The position numbers were made by a program, and so were the translations under genes. Below are positions 15,601 to 27,780 of a DNA stretch of 64,000 nucleotides, piece by piece. The notes beneath the pieces were generated by a model. It was given only the letters and a program-made list of their open reading frames with translations, was not told where the DNA came from and searched no databases. The stretch's first letter is position 1; every line of letters begins with the position of its first letter. Source of the DNA: Monarcha castaneiventris obscurior (taxonomy: Eukaryota; Chordata; Aves; Passeriformes; Monarchidae); NCBI GenBank assembly GCA_026261815.1, contig JAMPIT010000566.1:24205001-24269000 (forward strand), read 5' to 3'.

Positions 15601-17959
15601 AAATGAAGTTATTACAACAGCAAAGAAAATATTTTTAATAGATTTTTCTTAGTATACTTCTTGAAAACAGTCCAATAGACAAATGTTCTTAAAAAAGATT
15701 CAGCTTTCATGCTTAATAGAACTAATTCCCCGAAAACTGTGTGCCCCCTCATCTGTCTTTTCCTGTTGGACTAGAAATTCCTGGAATCAGGCCAAGCAAA
15801 AAAAAAAAAAAAAAGAAACAAACCCAAACTGCAAATTCTCAGTTGCTGCAAAATAGGAAAAGCATTGACGACTTTTAAACTAGCTTGTTGTGCCATGTTG
15901 GGTTTCTTTACATCTGTGTGGAGGAAATAAGAACTAAGTGGATATCCAATACTGTTATTATACTGTAACACATATTCCAAATACTGCTTATTTCAAAAGT
16001 ACACAACAGTTCTGTACTTTGTAATAATTTGAAGCTATCTATGAATAAGGAAGTGGGAATCAGATTTGACTAACTTCAAAGTTCAATGAACTGTAAAACT
16101 GTCCATATTCTGAGCAGTGGTTTAGACCAAAAAATTTCCACATATCAGCTGGTTGCATAAACTGACAGATAAATGCCTAGAATTCAGTGATTTTTAGGAG
16201 AGGCAAATCTGTGCTATCTCTAAATCAGCTAACATGAGTTTATTGATTACCAGGCCAATTTCAGTCACAACTGTGTTTGTAAACAACAGGACCATTTATG
16301 ACATCTATTCTATCAGGTAATTCTTTACCTTAAGCCTTTAAAAACATTGAAAGCCAAAGGCCATCCCTAAATAAAATCAGAAAACATTGTTCTAGACTAA
16401 CTTCTTCATTACCCCTCAAATAAGATTCTACAAATCCTACTTCACCCATAGACAGAAATACAGACTGCTAATGAATGAGGTATGTTTGACTCCTGCAGAA
16501 GGGCACATAACCAGTTTTGTAAAACCCACGTTTCCAAATGTGTTTTGATGACATGGGGCACTCTTCAGGACATGTATCCTACAAGCACGACCAGCTGTCC
16601 TGTAGGCAACGAAAATGGAGCAAGATACCAAAAGGATAGTGCCAAAAATAAAACTTCAGGTGGTAGCCCAAGGAGTATTACTACAAATGAGATAAGTAAT
16701 CCTTAGCAGTGCCCTGGTTGGTAGTACAATGTCTTACAGGAGTTATTTCTGTCCACTTCCTAATACTTTGCTTTTTTGCCTCCTCTAAATGTAAGAAGAT
16801 ACAATCCATAAGTAAGAGAGAATTTCATGAGGGGAAAGTAATTTACTTTTGCCATCTAGAAACAATTAATCTTTCTTGACTTTAGGAGGCATTCTATTAG
16901 ACAATTCCTCAGAAATAAAATGCAACTACATTTAATAAAGATAGAGGGAATACCAGGCACAGATCCCAACTTGAATTGTCTTAGGAGGCACAATACAAAC
17001 AAAAAAGGAAACTCAGCATTTTTTCTTATAAATAAGCAGCTATGAGTAAAATCAAGGAAATCGGAAAATATTTTCACGTTTATTTTACTTTTTAGAATAT
17101 GACTGCATTTGGGGCACAGCAGCCATATCAGTTACCATACCCAACAACCACACCCCTAGAAGCAAACAGCTTATGTAGGTCTAGTGCACAGCACGATTGT
17201 GAACCTACCAGTTAATCTGTTTGTTCTTTTTCTAGTATACCTGGCTCCTAAGGGGTCAATTACACATCGTACATTGAATTCAAATGGAGCAAGTATTCTG
17301 ATAAGAAGAGATAATTACTTACTTTGTTTCTTAATGTAAGTTGATTATGTGCTTATGCAAGAGGCTATGCGGTGGCAGCTGGAACGTTTTACTTCAGCTG
17401 AGCCACTGCCTCTAGTCAATGAGGCACTGTGAGGTGGAAATGGCACTGGACCCACCATTAGAAGGAAAGCAATGTTCACACCAGTTTGACAAGTTCTGGC
17501 ACATCCAAGGAGTAAGGCTATTATGCATCAAGTTCATTACAAGTGAGTTAAATTTGCTGTTGTTAAGAAAGCTTATCACTCTTAAGGAAATACATTATGG
17601 ACCATTGTCGCCCTGAGTTTTGCAGTCTTTCAGTGTTTTCATTTCTGTGACAGAATTTCTCATGCATTCTTCTGTAAACAGCCTTATTTTTACCTAACTA
17701 TCTCTATTGTTTTCATTCCTTCTCCTAAGGTGGAGAAATATGATAGACTTTATGACTGTCCTGTGTGGTTGGAAAGGTGGTAATCTCATCCTCCAATCCA
17801 CAGTTGGTTTCAAAATGGTATAAAAATGATGGAATAAAGAAAGGCGGGGCTTTTTCTTGCCCTGGTGTTCCTGTCCTGAACTGCTTGAGTCTGCATGCTT
17901 CTTTTCGTGTCCAAGTACGACAGACAATATTCAAATAGCCAAGGACATTGGGGTTTGAG
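3675..17959. other. Intron 1, distal part, no gene or clear repeat seen
   Basis: AT-rich sequence. It contains a short A/C-rich tract near 9.1 kb, small homopolymers (for example 17 A at 15798-15814) and only chance open frames below 80 codons. Nothing here is recognised as coding, RNA or transposon. Confidence 0.6.
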
Positions 17960-18012
17960 TGAGGGTTTTTTGTTGGTTGTTTTGGTTGTTTGGGTTTGGG
18001 GTTTTTTTTCAG
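17960..18012. repeat. G/T-rich low-complexity tract
   Basis: GGGTTTTTTGTTGGTTGTTT and similar runs, the plus-strand complement type of the A/C-rich tracts seen elsewhere in this intron. A weaker one lies at about 27918-27953. Confidence 0.85.
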
Positions 18013-18953
18013 TGAAGATATAACATTATAGAAGGAAGAAAACTGAATTAAACTCCAAACTTCTAGAAATAAAACCTCCAAATGCTTTTGTGAGGATACT
18101 GGCAGGAGGCTGGCTATTAAACAGATAATTCATTTGCAACTTAGGTAAATTTTTACATTTACAGAAGGAGTAAAAGGAAAGTATAGAAGCTATGCTGAAA
18201 CGTATTTGCACTCAACATAAATCCTTTCAAATGAGAAGTGCTGAAGTCCTACAAAGAAGTCCTATCAGAAAACTACACTTCCAAAAATTTTTAATATGAT
18301 ATAAGAATACTTCCTGGAGACAAATTCAGATTTCATTTGCACACACACCATACACATACACAACATCCTCTGTTGACTCATAGTACTAAGCTCTATTTCA
18401 AAGGTACAAGCTGCCAAAGAACACCACAATTTCATTTGTATATATTAGTTGAAATCTTGAGTGAAAACAAAGCAAGTGCTATAAAACTTGAGTACAATAC
18501 ATACATTAAATCATCTGTATTAGAATGTGCATCATCCCTCCAATATACTCTATAATAAAGACTACAAAATTATGCCTTAGCTCTACATAAAACCAAAGGT
18601 GTGTCCTTGTAAGGAGTAATGTTAATGCTGGACTGTTAATGGGGAGGAAAACCAAAAGAATAAATTGCATGTTTTCACATATTCCAATGGAGCTATTGGG
18701 AAAATAAAGGCTTTCTAACGCACAAATATAAAAGTTACAATGACCTAGTGTCCCTGTAAGAACTGTAATAAATTTCTTTGTAAGATGCTTAGATTTCATT
18801 AACAGTAATTATTCTTACAAGTCAATTTGCTCTAAGTCTGTACATTCAGTATCAAAATTAGCTGGTTAAGAAAATCTTGATTTTGGTACTTGAGAAATAG
18901 GTAGTGTTTCACTCAAGATCAACAAACAAAAATACAATGCCTCTACAACAGCG

Positions 18954-18999
18954 TTGTGTCCAACTGATGAAGCTGGTTGTGTCCAACTGATGAAGCTGG
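18954..18999. repeat. 23-bp perfect tandem duplication
   Basis: The unit TTGTGTCCAACTGATGAAGC followed by TGG is present twice without a mismatch (18954-18976 and 18977-18999). The identity suggests a recent duplication or ongoing slippage. Confidence 0.95.
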
Positions 19000-19357
19000 T
19001 TGCTTCAGCTCCCTGAAAGCACAGAGGTTACAATCACATTTTCCACTGTGACTTACTGCAGAAAAAGCCCCTACACAGTGTCACCCCCTCAGAAAACACT
19101 TCTGCATTTGCTGAGGGAACTGAAATACCATGAACATTAGAAAGGGCTTTCTTTCTCTTTGGGTGTGCGTGCAAAGGGAAGTGACCTAGACCATGGAGAT
19201 GGGAGGGATAAGGTGTCATAAAGCAACTCATCCTGGAAAACCCCTACCATCTAACAAATACCCACATCCTCCAACTAAAGCTTAAGCAAGTAACTTTCCC
19301 CCTCTGTGTTATTATATCCTGCTGACCATTTTAAGGGTCTCCATACTTTAATACTAG

Positions 19358-19650
19358 CAGAATCACAAAATCATTGAATATGCTGAATTGGAAAGGACCC
19401 ATCAGGATCTTCAAGTCCAGCTCCTGGTCCTGGGCAGGTCACAAGTCACACCATGTGCCTGAGAGCATTGTCCAAACACTCCTTGAACTCTGTCAGGCTT
19501 GGTGCTGTCACCACTTCCCTGGGGAGCCTGTTCCAGTGCCCAAACACCCTCTGGGTAAAAAAACCTTTTCCTGATATCCAACCTAAACCTCCCCCCTGAC
19601 TCAGCTTGATACTGTTTCCTTGAGTCCTGTTACTGGTCACGAGAGTGAAA
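19358..19650 (-). mobile_element. CR1 LINE, 5'-truncated 3' end (about 290 bp)
   Basis: The plus strand reads as the reverse complement of the CR1 3' region: an AATCACAAAATCATTGAAT terminus at the left, GAATTGGAAAGGACCCATCA, then the ORF2 tail. On the minus strand the frame encodes GKGFFTQRVFGHWNRLPREV followed by VTAPSLTEFKECLDNALRHM, the conserved C-terminus of CR1 ORF2 (HWNRLPREVV...SL..FK..LD.AL). The element lies on the minus strand, the same strand as ATP11A. It is 5'-truncated and is the best preserved transposon in the window. Confidence 0.93.
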
Positions 19651-20919
19651 ATCAGATTTAATACCCAGCAACAATTATATTCAAATTCACTCTTTAGAGT
19701 AAGAACAAATACTTTGAAGGTTGGTTTTTAACTCCAGAAGTATTTACATCTCATAATACAGTAACACAGAACATGTCTAAAAAATACTCAGATCTAGATT
19801 TAGAGATGGCATATGAATTTTACTAGTGTCAACACTGTGATGCTACTTGGTTTTGGTTATCCATTATATGGAATGTGTGTTGCTTCAGTTGCCTATGGCA
19901 TGAAATACTAATTTCTATGTTTCTCTCTATTTAATCAGTATAAGGTAAGTCTTCCAATTCTCAGACACTGTCTTTGTCTCAGTGTTGGAGAAAGTGCAAT
20001 AAAAAGCCAGATTTCTTACAATGTAGATACCAGAACAAGGAAGAAATAGCACACTGGTTTTGTTCTTAGTGACATATAAAAATTTGCTTATCCTAATGTT
20101 TCCATTTTAATTTTACACACATACTTGCAGTAAGTGAAATACAGATAAATCTTTTTGTGCTTTGTTTATACATCTGCATAGATGTTAAACTGGACACATG
20201 GAAAAACGATTTTCCTCAAATGTGCTGTTAGCTGGAAGCCTTATAGGTAAATTCCATCTCTTAAATATTTTGGTTTCAGCTTTGTTTCCCTTTTAATCTC
20301 TCACCTTAGTATCAACATCCTCATTGATGTCTCCAAAAAGTCTAGGCATTTCTAAATATTTTAAAGCTTAATACAGCATGAGACCACCAAATATTCAGTA
20401 GTTAGGAATACTCTCATGAAAAAAACATGGTTTTGTCTTGATGTCTTATGAGGCACAAGATTAGTGTACCTCAAGTACATCTTAGAGAGGAAGGGACATT
20501 AAAGGCCACACCATGACCTCAGCAAGCTCTCCAAGAAATACCTACACTTCATATTTCTTTCTTACTTATTCACAATGGGACTTGCTAATCAAATTAAACT
20601 GAACACTGTCTGGTAAAATAGGTGAAGAGCCAGCAAGCAAAGGGGTATTTACTGAAGACATTAGACTGACTTAATAGGGGGCAAAACATAATTTGCATGT
20701 CCCTGGAAGGAAACCTAAAGCTCATAAAACCTTTGCTATCTCTAAAGACACTAAACTCCATAATGCTCTCTTGTCCTTACAATATAAAATGAAAATAATT
20801 CTAGAGGATAGGAGCTGTTAAAAAAGGAAAAATTACAAAAGGGAAGGAGCATGGAGGAAGTCCATATAGGCCAAAGGACTGTGGAAAACAAGTAACATGC
20901 TAGGGCACTGGCTGAAGGA

Positions 20920-21260
20920 GGCCAGGCGACAGGATAAACCCACCTTGGCATTAAGCTCCAGGCACGGGGCACCAAGGGGGCCACTCGCCATGGCTGTGCC
21001 GGGCTGGGCCCTCAGGGCCCCCCGCAAGGCCCTGTCTGCGAGGGCCTGTGGAAGCACCGGCACAAAGCCAGCGCTTGGCTGGAAATGCAGGGCAGGAGTG
21101 CCTGGTCACCGCCAGGCCCCACGCAGGGAGGGTCCCTAGAGGCCGGCAGCATCTGAGAGCAGGCTCTCCCCTGAAAACCAGAGGTGCACGTACGTAAAGC
21201 TGATATGGTTTGCTCTCAGATGGCTGCAGAGCCCCCGCTGCAAGGCCGAGAAACCAGCAG
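20920..21260. other. Isolated GC-rich patch inside intron 1
   Basis: A short patch of high GC with scattered CpGs in otherwise AT-rich intron. On the minus strand it is bounded by an acceptor-like ctctggttttcag (ending near 21173) and a donor-like AAGgtgggt (GT at 20943-20942). It also holds a 151-residue open frame (20951-21406) with no recognisable domain. It may be a cryptic or alternative exon, an old LTR, or simply a compositional island. No function can be claimed. Confidence 0.4.
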
Positions 21261-21319
21261 ACCAACAATTCCAGCTCTAACCTCACAAGGGACCATCCAC
21301 ACACTCTCTCTAAGCATTC

Positions 21320-21371
21320 AGGTTCCACTGACAGAAGAGTTTTTAAGGTTCCACTGACAGAAGAGCTTTTA
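21320..21371. repeat. 26-bp tandem duplication
   Basis: AGGTTCCACTGACAGAAGAG plus six more bases occurs twice head to tail (21320-21345 and 21346-21371), with one T/C difference. It lies at the edge of the GC-rich patch. Confidence 0.95.
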
Positions 21372-21399
21372 AAGTGTACGTATCTGGTTGAAGGAATTT

Positions 21400-24300
21400 G
21401 ATTCACATGATTCTAAACTTCCTTATGTCAAGCACCTTTCCAAACAACTTCTTTTGAAAGTCTAGCAAAACCAACGAGTTCCACCTCTGCCATACCCACA
21501 TAGCTGCCACCCTCTTTAGCAGGGCAGGTGCTCCTAAAATCTGGCCTGACAGACAAAATGGAACATCACTGAAGTTCCCAGTCCCTGGGGCCACCACAGT
21601 GGCTGCTGCTGTACAGCGTCAGAATGCCGTGACTTGGCAGAGCCTGCTGAAACCCTGGCCTTGACCCCACTTACAGGGGATCTAATCCTTGTTTGGCCGC
21701 TCCAAGCACACGAGTAACTTAGTCACCATTGCCTCAAACATGTGACAGATGCCAGTGTACAGGAACATTCATTTCATAAAGTCTCTCTCTAGGAAAAAAG
21801 AGACATTGAAAAATTGCATCTTCGGTACAAAACTGTTGGTACATGTTAAAATTCCCCCCTGTGACAGCAGAGGCACCTTAGCGGCTTTCCTGTAGCTAAT
21901 GGCCACATGGTGCTGCCATCACTACCAATAGAGTTGAGCAACACAAATCAAGCTGCTTATTCCATATCTTGTAAGATTAAGATAAGAAAGCGTCTTCACC
22001 ACATCTCTGTAAGATGGTGTGAAAGTAAACAATGAATTTCTAAAAAAAAAAAAATATAGCACAAAAGAGCTAATTAATTTCAAACTTTATTTATAGGCAT
22101 GGAGATAGGAAAGTCATCTACCTGAGAAGGTCCCATCTACTGAAGCACAAAAAAGTCCCAGTGAGATAACCTCTGATTTGCAAAAAATACTGATTTGCAC
22201 CAGGTATGCAGTCTTGTAGAATGATTGTCACAACAACCTCTTGCTGCTGAAAGACACAGTAAAGTGTTTTCTCCTTTGCTATTCTGATCTTCTAAAGACA
22301 GGTATTTTCCCATATCTAATTCCTGATATGACTTCATCTCTGGAACCATATTTGCTGTAAATTATATATTATGTTAAAACTGAGTTTATACAGGCTTACA
22401 TGGGAGAGCCAAAACACAATCTAGTCCCTTACTGCTACCTTGTTAATCTCCTGATCTATTAGCTGTCATGCACGTTTGCTTTCACACGTTAGCTGTTCTG
22501 AGCTTTTTTTAATACTGTGGATCAGTTCACACCACTGAATCAGTTAAAATACCACTTTGGTAAAAGAGAACAGGAAACAATACAGCCCTCTCTCAGCACC
22601 TGGAAAAGACAACGCTAATACTAGATGCTGCACTGATTCAACCACTTTTTACTTCCTACGGTAAAACTCGGAAAAAATCACCAACTATTACACTTGGAAA
22701 GTCCTTTCCTGTAAGGAGAATCACAGTTAAGTCAACTCACAACTGAACAACTTGGTTTGCATTTTTAAAACAACACATTTAACCTGTACTCATAGCCTTT
22801 TAAAACTTCTTTACACTGTTCTTCAACTACCTTTGTTTTTTGTACTCAAATTTGCACAAGCTAATGAACTCTCTAGATTAAGGTTTGAAGGTGGTCTGAA
22901 ATTGTGTGTTACTTTAAAGTACTATGCATCTAACTGTGGATAGGATCTTTGATCATATTGCAAAAATCTTGTACCTCTCCCATTTTATACAGAGCCAACA
23001 TATGGCCAGATTTCTGGTTTGGTCTCTTCAACATTAGCTAAGTAGTTCCAGTGCCTCTGAAATGATCACAGACCAGAAGATCTAAGAACATGCTTATTCT
23101 TTTGAAATTCCTCCAAAAAGGCTATTCCTCTTTTATTGCTAGCTTGTCATTATTGGCTTGTGCCATTTCCTTTAAAAATGAGTGGCTCTAATGCTATTGA
23201 TTTAAGAAGCTCCACTCCAGGGAGCTCACATTAAATTCACTCAAATGATGTAATGTATTGGATTGTCCCATCATCTTAGTTCAAAAATTCTCTAGGTTAT
23301 AGAACAAGGATAGGCTAAGAAAAGAAATCACCTTGGAAATTCCTTGGAATTAATAAATAAATGAAAAGGTCCATACTTTTCCTTCAAGTTACAGCGAGTA
23401 ATAAATCAATACACATCAAATCTATCACTTTAATTATTTTTTTCCCATTCTCCTGTATGTCCATAAGAGAGCAAATCACAGCTCTAATTACAACAATTAC
23501 TTCCAGTGATGCCAGTAAGATCAAACCAAAGTTATGTCAGGCTGTTTTAAAGAGATTATTACTACTTTTCCAAGACCCAAATTTGAAAAATCAATCAGCA
23601 GATGTCTATTTTGTAACATTTTAAAACTCACATCCTCTCCAGACATTTGCCCTGTTCCAGCTCTCTAAAAATGCTCAGCTTTTTCTTTAAACATCCCTAG
23701 ATGGACATTCAATACCAATATACAAGAATTACAGGTCAGCACTGTCTTGCAGGCCAAATACAATAACAAAGGTGCTTTCACACACAAGCTGTTGCTGCTT
23801 TTTCCTTTCAGAAAAATGGAACAGAATAAAAAAGCACTATAAGGTATTTCAGTTTGCTCAGAATTACACCAACATTTGTAAAGAATTACCTTGTGTATTT
23901 TCTACGATTATTTAAACACCGATTCCGAGCTTTAGCAATTACTATAGGAGTGGCAAACACAAGGTACCTTATTTTAACCCTAGGAAAAAACCACCAATTT
24001 CATCATCACTTAGATCTCCTGAACTGAACTTTCTTGTGTATCTCCCACTCCCACACAGAGCCAAGAACCAGCACTGGCATTTAAAACAAAAATAACTTCT
24101 TCAGCTCAGCCTAGTACAAATGTTTCCTTCAATGTAAAACCAAACAGACAACTAAGAAGAAATGAACAGTCAAAACAGGAAAAGAACTACACATGCTGAG
24201 CAAGTAAACCTCAGAGCAGGATCTAAACGTTCCCAAGCTCGGGCTCTAGAGAATTCAAGTGGATCAATTTCCAAGGTCAGAAGACCTTCAATATCCAACA

Positions 24301-27056
24301 TTCAAGCATAAACAGAAATCCATTAGAAAAAGGCAAAGGGGGAAAGGTTGTTTGGCCACAGATTTCTACAAAAACACTGCTAACCTTGTAAATTTGGAAG
24401 GGTGATGGATTTTGTCTAACTATGTTCTGTGCTGCCAGGTAAATGCCATCTGCTCAATGTGTGTATTTCTATGTAAAGCTTTGAAAGTTCTGAACACATT
24501 AGGCATAACAAGCGTATTTGAAGTCGACAAAATGTGGGTAATCATCTTCTTCATGACACACTGAGAATAAAGACCTACCATACACAGGTGGAAGGGCATG
24601 TGAGGCCATGCTTCCGTAAGCCCTTGCATTTGGCTTGTTACCATAAACCAAGAAAAAGAGCAATAGCAAAGAAAAGCCCAAAGCACAAAAAGCCTCAAGC
24701 ACAGAAGAAACGTTTGTCTTCCACTTATCAGCATCACTTCTAACTTCTACTAGGAATCTATATACCACTAGACAAAATTAAATCTGATACTGTTCTTCAC
24801 TGAAAATTACTGTAAAGCCAGTCAATGACACAATATTCATTCTCATTCCTCACTGGACTAGAAGTCATCAGAATGACTTACCAATGTAACACCATTTCCA
24901 CAAATCCAATCTGCACAGACAACTTTCCACTGCACATCACCAAAGGCATAAAAGAAGCCTGATATGTTTTTCATATCATATCCAAGTTAATAAGTTAAAG
25001 AGATAAAGATCAAGTAATTTTAGGATAAACAGTGACTTGACAACCACTTTATCATCACCAAAACCTTCCTTTTATGTAGAACACATGCCAATCAGCAAAA
25101 ATACTTCACTCTTGAAGTCAGGCATTTAAGGCCTTCAGAAATCTTACAAGTCTCGATTTGTTTACATAGAATAAACAATTACCACATCAACTTCCCCCCA
25201 TCATTACTTCCCTCTACATAACATGTGGTTACTCCTAACTGTAACAATCTTCATTTAAACATGGCATGAACAAGAAAAAAAGGAAAAAAAAATCCTGTAA
25301 GACTCTCTTGGTGTGCCTAACCCTACCCATACTGATGTAAAGCAATCTGCATCTCAGATTTCTCTTGCTATATACATGAATAAATTCCTCCCTCCCTCAA
25401 CAGTTAAACTGCTAACTCTGAAGCAGTAAAGAAGATATAGCCCATAATCAAAATTTTTTATGCTGTAGTAACTGACTTTCATATATTTGTGATGATGCTA
25501 TAGAAAAAGCAATGTTCTTTCTCTGACAAGCTTTGCTGCCATCCCATGCCATACCATCCTTCACTCATGACACTGTAGCTTGCCGTACTAGTTCAAAAGG
25601 CACAAGACACTGTCCTCTCTATTTCAAGATACCCGCAGTGCTATTTTATTGTGTATGGAGTATTTCCTAAATATTGCTCCATTTAGAAAACTAAAAGTTT
25701 CTACCCCTTCACTCCACAAACGAAACAAAAATGCTTTGTTATGGGACTATGCTAGCTTTTTTCTTCTTGGGAAAACAAAGTACTTAGAATTACAAACTTC
25801 AGTTTTTGTATTCTGCTAATAATATGAGATTAGACGTTAACAATGCACCAACTGTTACAGAAAATAGGACTTACTTGTTGGAACAAACAAGCTATGTACT
25901 AATATCTGCTAATATTAAAGCCTTAAACATCTGCAAAAAGAGAAAAAGCAACCTATTTATCTGCAAATTGCAAATACTGTAGCTTTTACTCTAGGCATCA
26001 CAAAGGAAAACTTGAGTCAGATTATCATATTAAATATAATGCTACACACTGTCAAGTTAAAAAAAAAAAATCAGAGTTCGAGTTTCCTATACAGCTTCAT
26101 TCTTAACTGTATTCAAAATAACATGATCTAAAGAACTATGGTAGGAATGATTCAGGATTATTCTAGAAGAAAATGCTTTTATTAATTAAAATAGTTCCTC
26201 TTCCATGAGGGAAAAGTAAGTCATAGCATAAGCTGTTAAGTCACCCAGACATAATACAACAAGCAGCATCCTCTTATGCAATGTGTCTCTTGCTCCATCT
26301 TTAATATAGTTTAAATTGCCACAACCCGGATACATGGAAAGGGAAGTAAAGCAAACTCCACAACCTAAGAGAAAAAGGGTTTCTTTTGTAAGACATATGA
26401 AAAGACCTTTAAGCACTTCTTGTAGTTCCATCTCTTAAGTTTTGTTTTCTCAAGTTTGCCATACATGAGAATTCTTTTTCCCTAAAATGTATCAACATTT
26501 TAATAAGATCCTTCTCTGCTGTTCCACTGTTTATATTAGCCATTTCAGCTATGAAAAGTTGCTTTCTATTGTCTTCCTCACGGGAAAGCATTCTTCTGCA
26601 TTCATACTGATAAAAGACTTCCATCAAAAAAATCACATCTCACACTGTGCTCTCGAAACTAAGCTGGCTCATTCTGTTCTTTGCTGACATGCAATTCTAA
26701 AAAAACCCAAAAAAATCTGATCATAAACACACCTTACCTTGAGAACCTTCCCACTTGAGATCAGTGTGAGTCAACACAGAAGTAGCTTTTAGGCTACTCT
26801 TTACTAAAGAGTAACAGAACCATGAGCTAGGTCCAAGATCAACCAGCAGCAGGACCACACACTGCACTGCAGGTTGATGCATTATTTCTGTATCAGTCCC
26901 CCAAAAATGATTGAGAGAGTTACATGGGCTGGTGTGTAGGGGAATGTGTGTGTGGAGGGAGGATGGTGTTTACATTCCACAAACAGAAATTTTCAAGTCT
27001 GTTATCTTTTCATTTGAACCAGAACAAAAGAAATACATACATACAATATTATGCAG
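21400..27056. other. Intron 1, no gene or clear repeat seen
   Basis: Ordinary AT-rich intron. The overlapping open frames at 24420-24768 have no protein-like features. No transposon is recognised. Confidence 0.6.
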
Positions 27057-27126
27057 TGCTGGGTTAATGTTGGACTTCACGATCTTAGATGTCATTTTCA
27101 ACCCAAACCATTTTATGATTCCATTG
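27057..27126 (+). mobile_element. CR1 LINE 3' end fragment
   Basis: Reads GGGTTAATGTTGGACTTCAC, GATCTTAGATGTCATTTTCA, ACCCAAACCATTTTATGATT, the sense form of a CR1 3' terminus with moderate divergence. It lies about 200 bp before a second, older LINE remnant in the same orientation. Confidence 0.78.
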
Positions 27127-27289
27127 CCCTGCACTATACTACAGGGAACCAAATAAAATTCAGAGTAGAAAAACAAATCTTTTTTGTGGAGAAGTGCCAG
27201 ATAATGAAAGCGTGGAAGCCATGATGTATCTGAATGACACTCAGCATGGCAAGTGTGCAGACTGGCCAGTAAAACAAAGTACACCTACA

Positions 27290-27780
27290 GCCGGGGACTG
27301 AACAGGACTAAGGCCTGGGCGAAGTGAGGATCACCCACACCACTGGACAGAAATAACCACAAGAACATTTACGGAACAGTGGTAAATGTTGATGACAACA
27401 CAAAGCTGAACACCAAAAGAGGACTGGGATATTGTACTAGAACACCTTGAAAACTGTAGTAAAAAAAGCAGTAAAATTTAATTATACAGAGTATAAGCTG
27501 AAGCACTTCTAAGGACTAAAAGCAAAAGCTGTGGCAATAAACTGGCAGTTTATCAGCTGGGAGAGTGCCAGAGGATGGGGTGCTGCCTGTAGAGAAAGTA
27601 CTGCACTGATAACATTTTACACGGCATGGGTGGCACCTAAAAAAAAAAAAAGTACTATTCTGGCTTTCCTTATCTAAAAAAAGATCAACCTAAATCAAAC
27701 CAGGTACACAGCAGGTCTATATCAATAATCAGAAAGCCTTTGTGATGAGAACCCTTCTTTGTCTAGGAAGACCTAGGAAT
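27290..27780 (+). mobile_element. Degenerate CR1-like LINE, reverse-transcriptase C-terminal part
   Basis: Two landmarks appear in the right order on the plus strand. At about 27389-27411, GTTGATGACAACACAAAGCT reads like the reverse transcriptase YADDTKL segment (here VDDNTKL). About 310 bases on, GGTACACAGCAGGTCTATAT and AATAATCAGAAAGCCTTTGT (from about 27702) resemble the LINE segment for VQ.RA..MI.GLE.LPYEE. Between them the sequence is too worn to read. The family (CR1/X6-like) and both ends are inferred. Confidence 0.42.

Noticed and set aside
17725..18081. 118-codon minus-strand open frame
   Set aside because: Part of it is the translated G/T-rich simple-sequence tract (KNPKPKQPKQPTKNP), so it is not protein-like.
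19446..19640. 64-codon minus-strand frame that looks protein-like
   Set aside because: Real coding ancestry, but it is the C-terminal ORF2 fragment of the CR1 copy, not a host gene.
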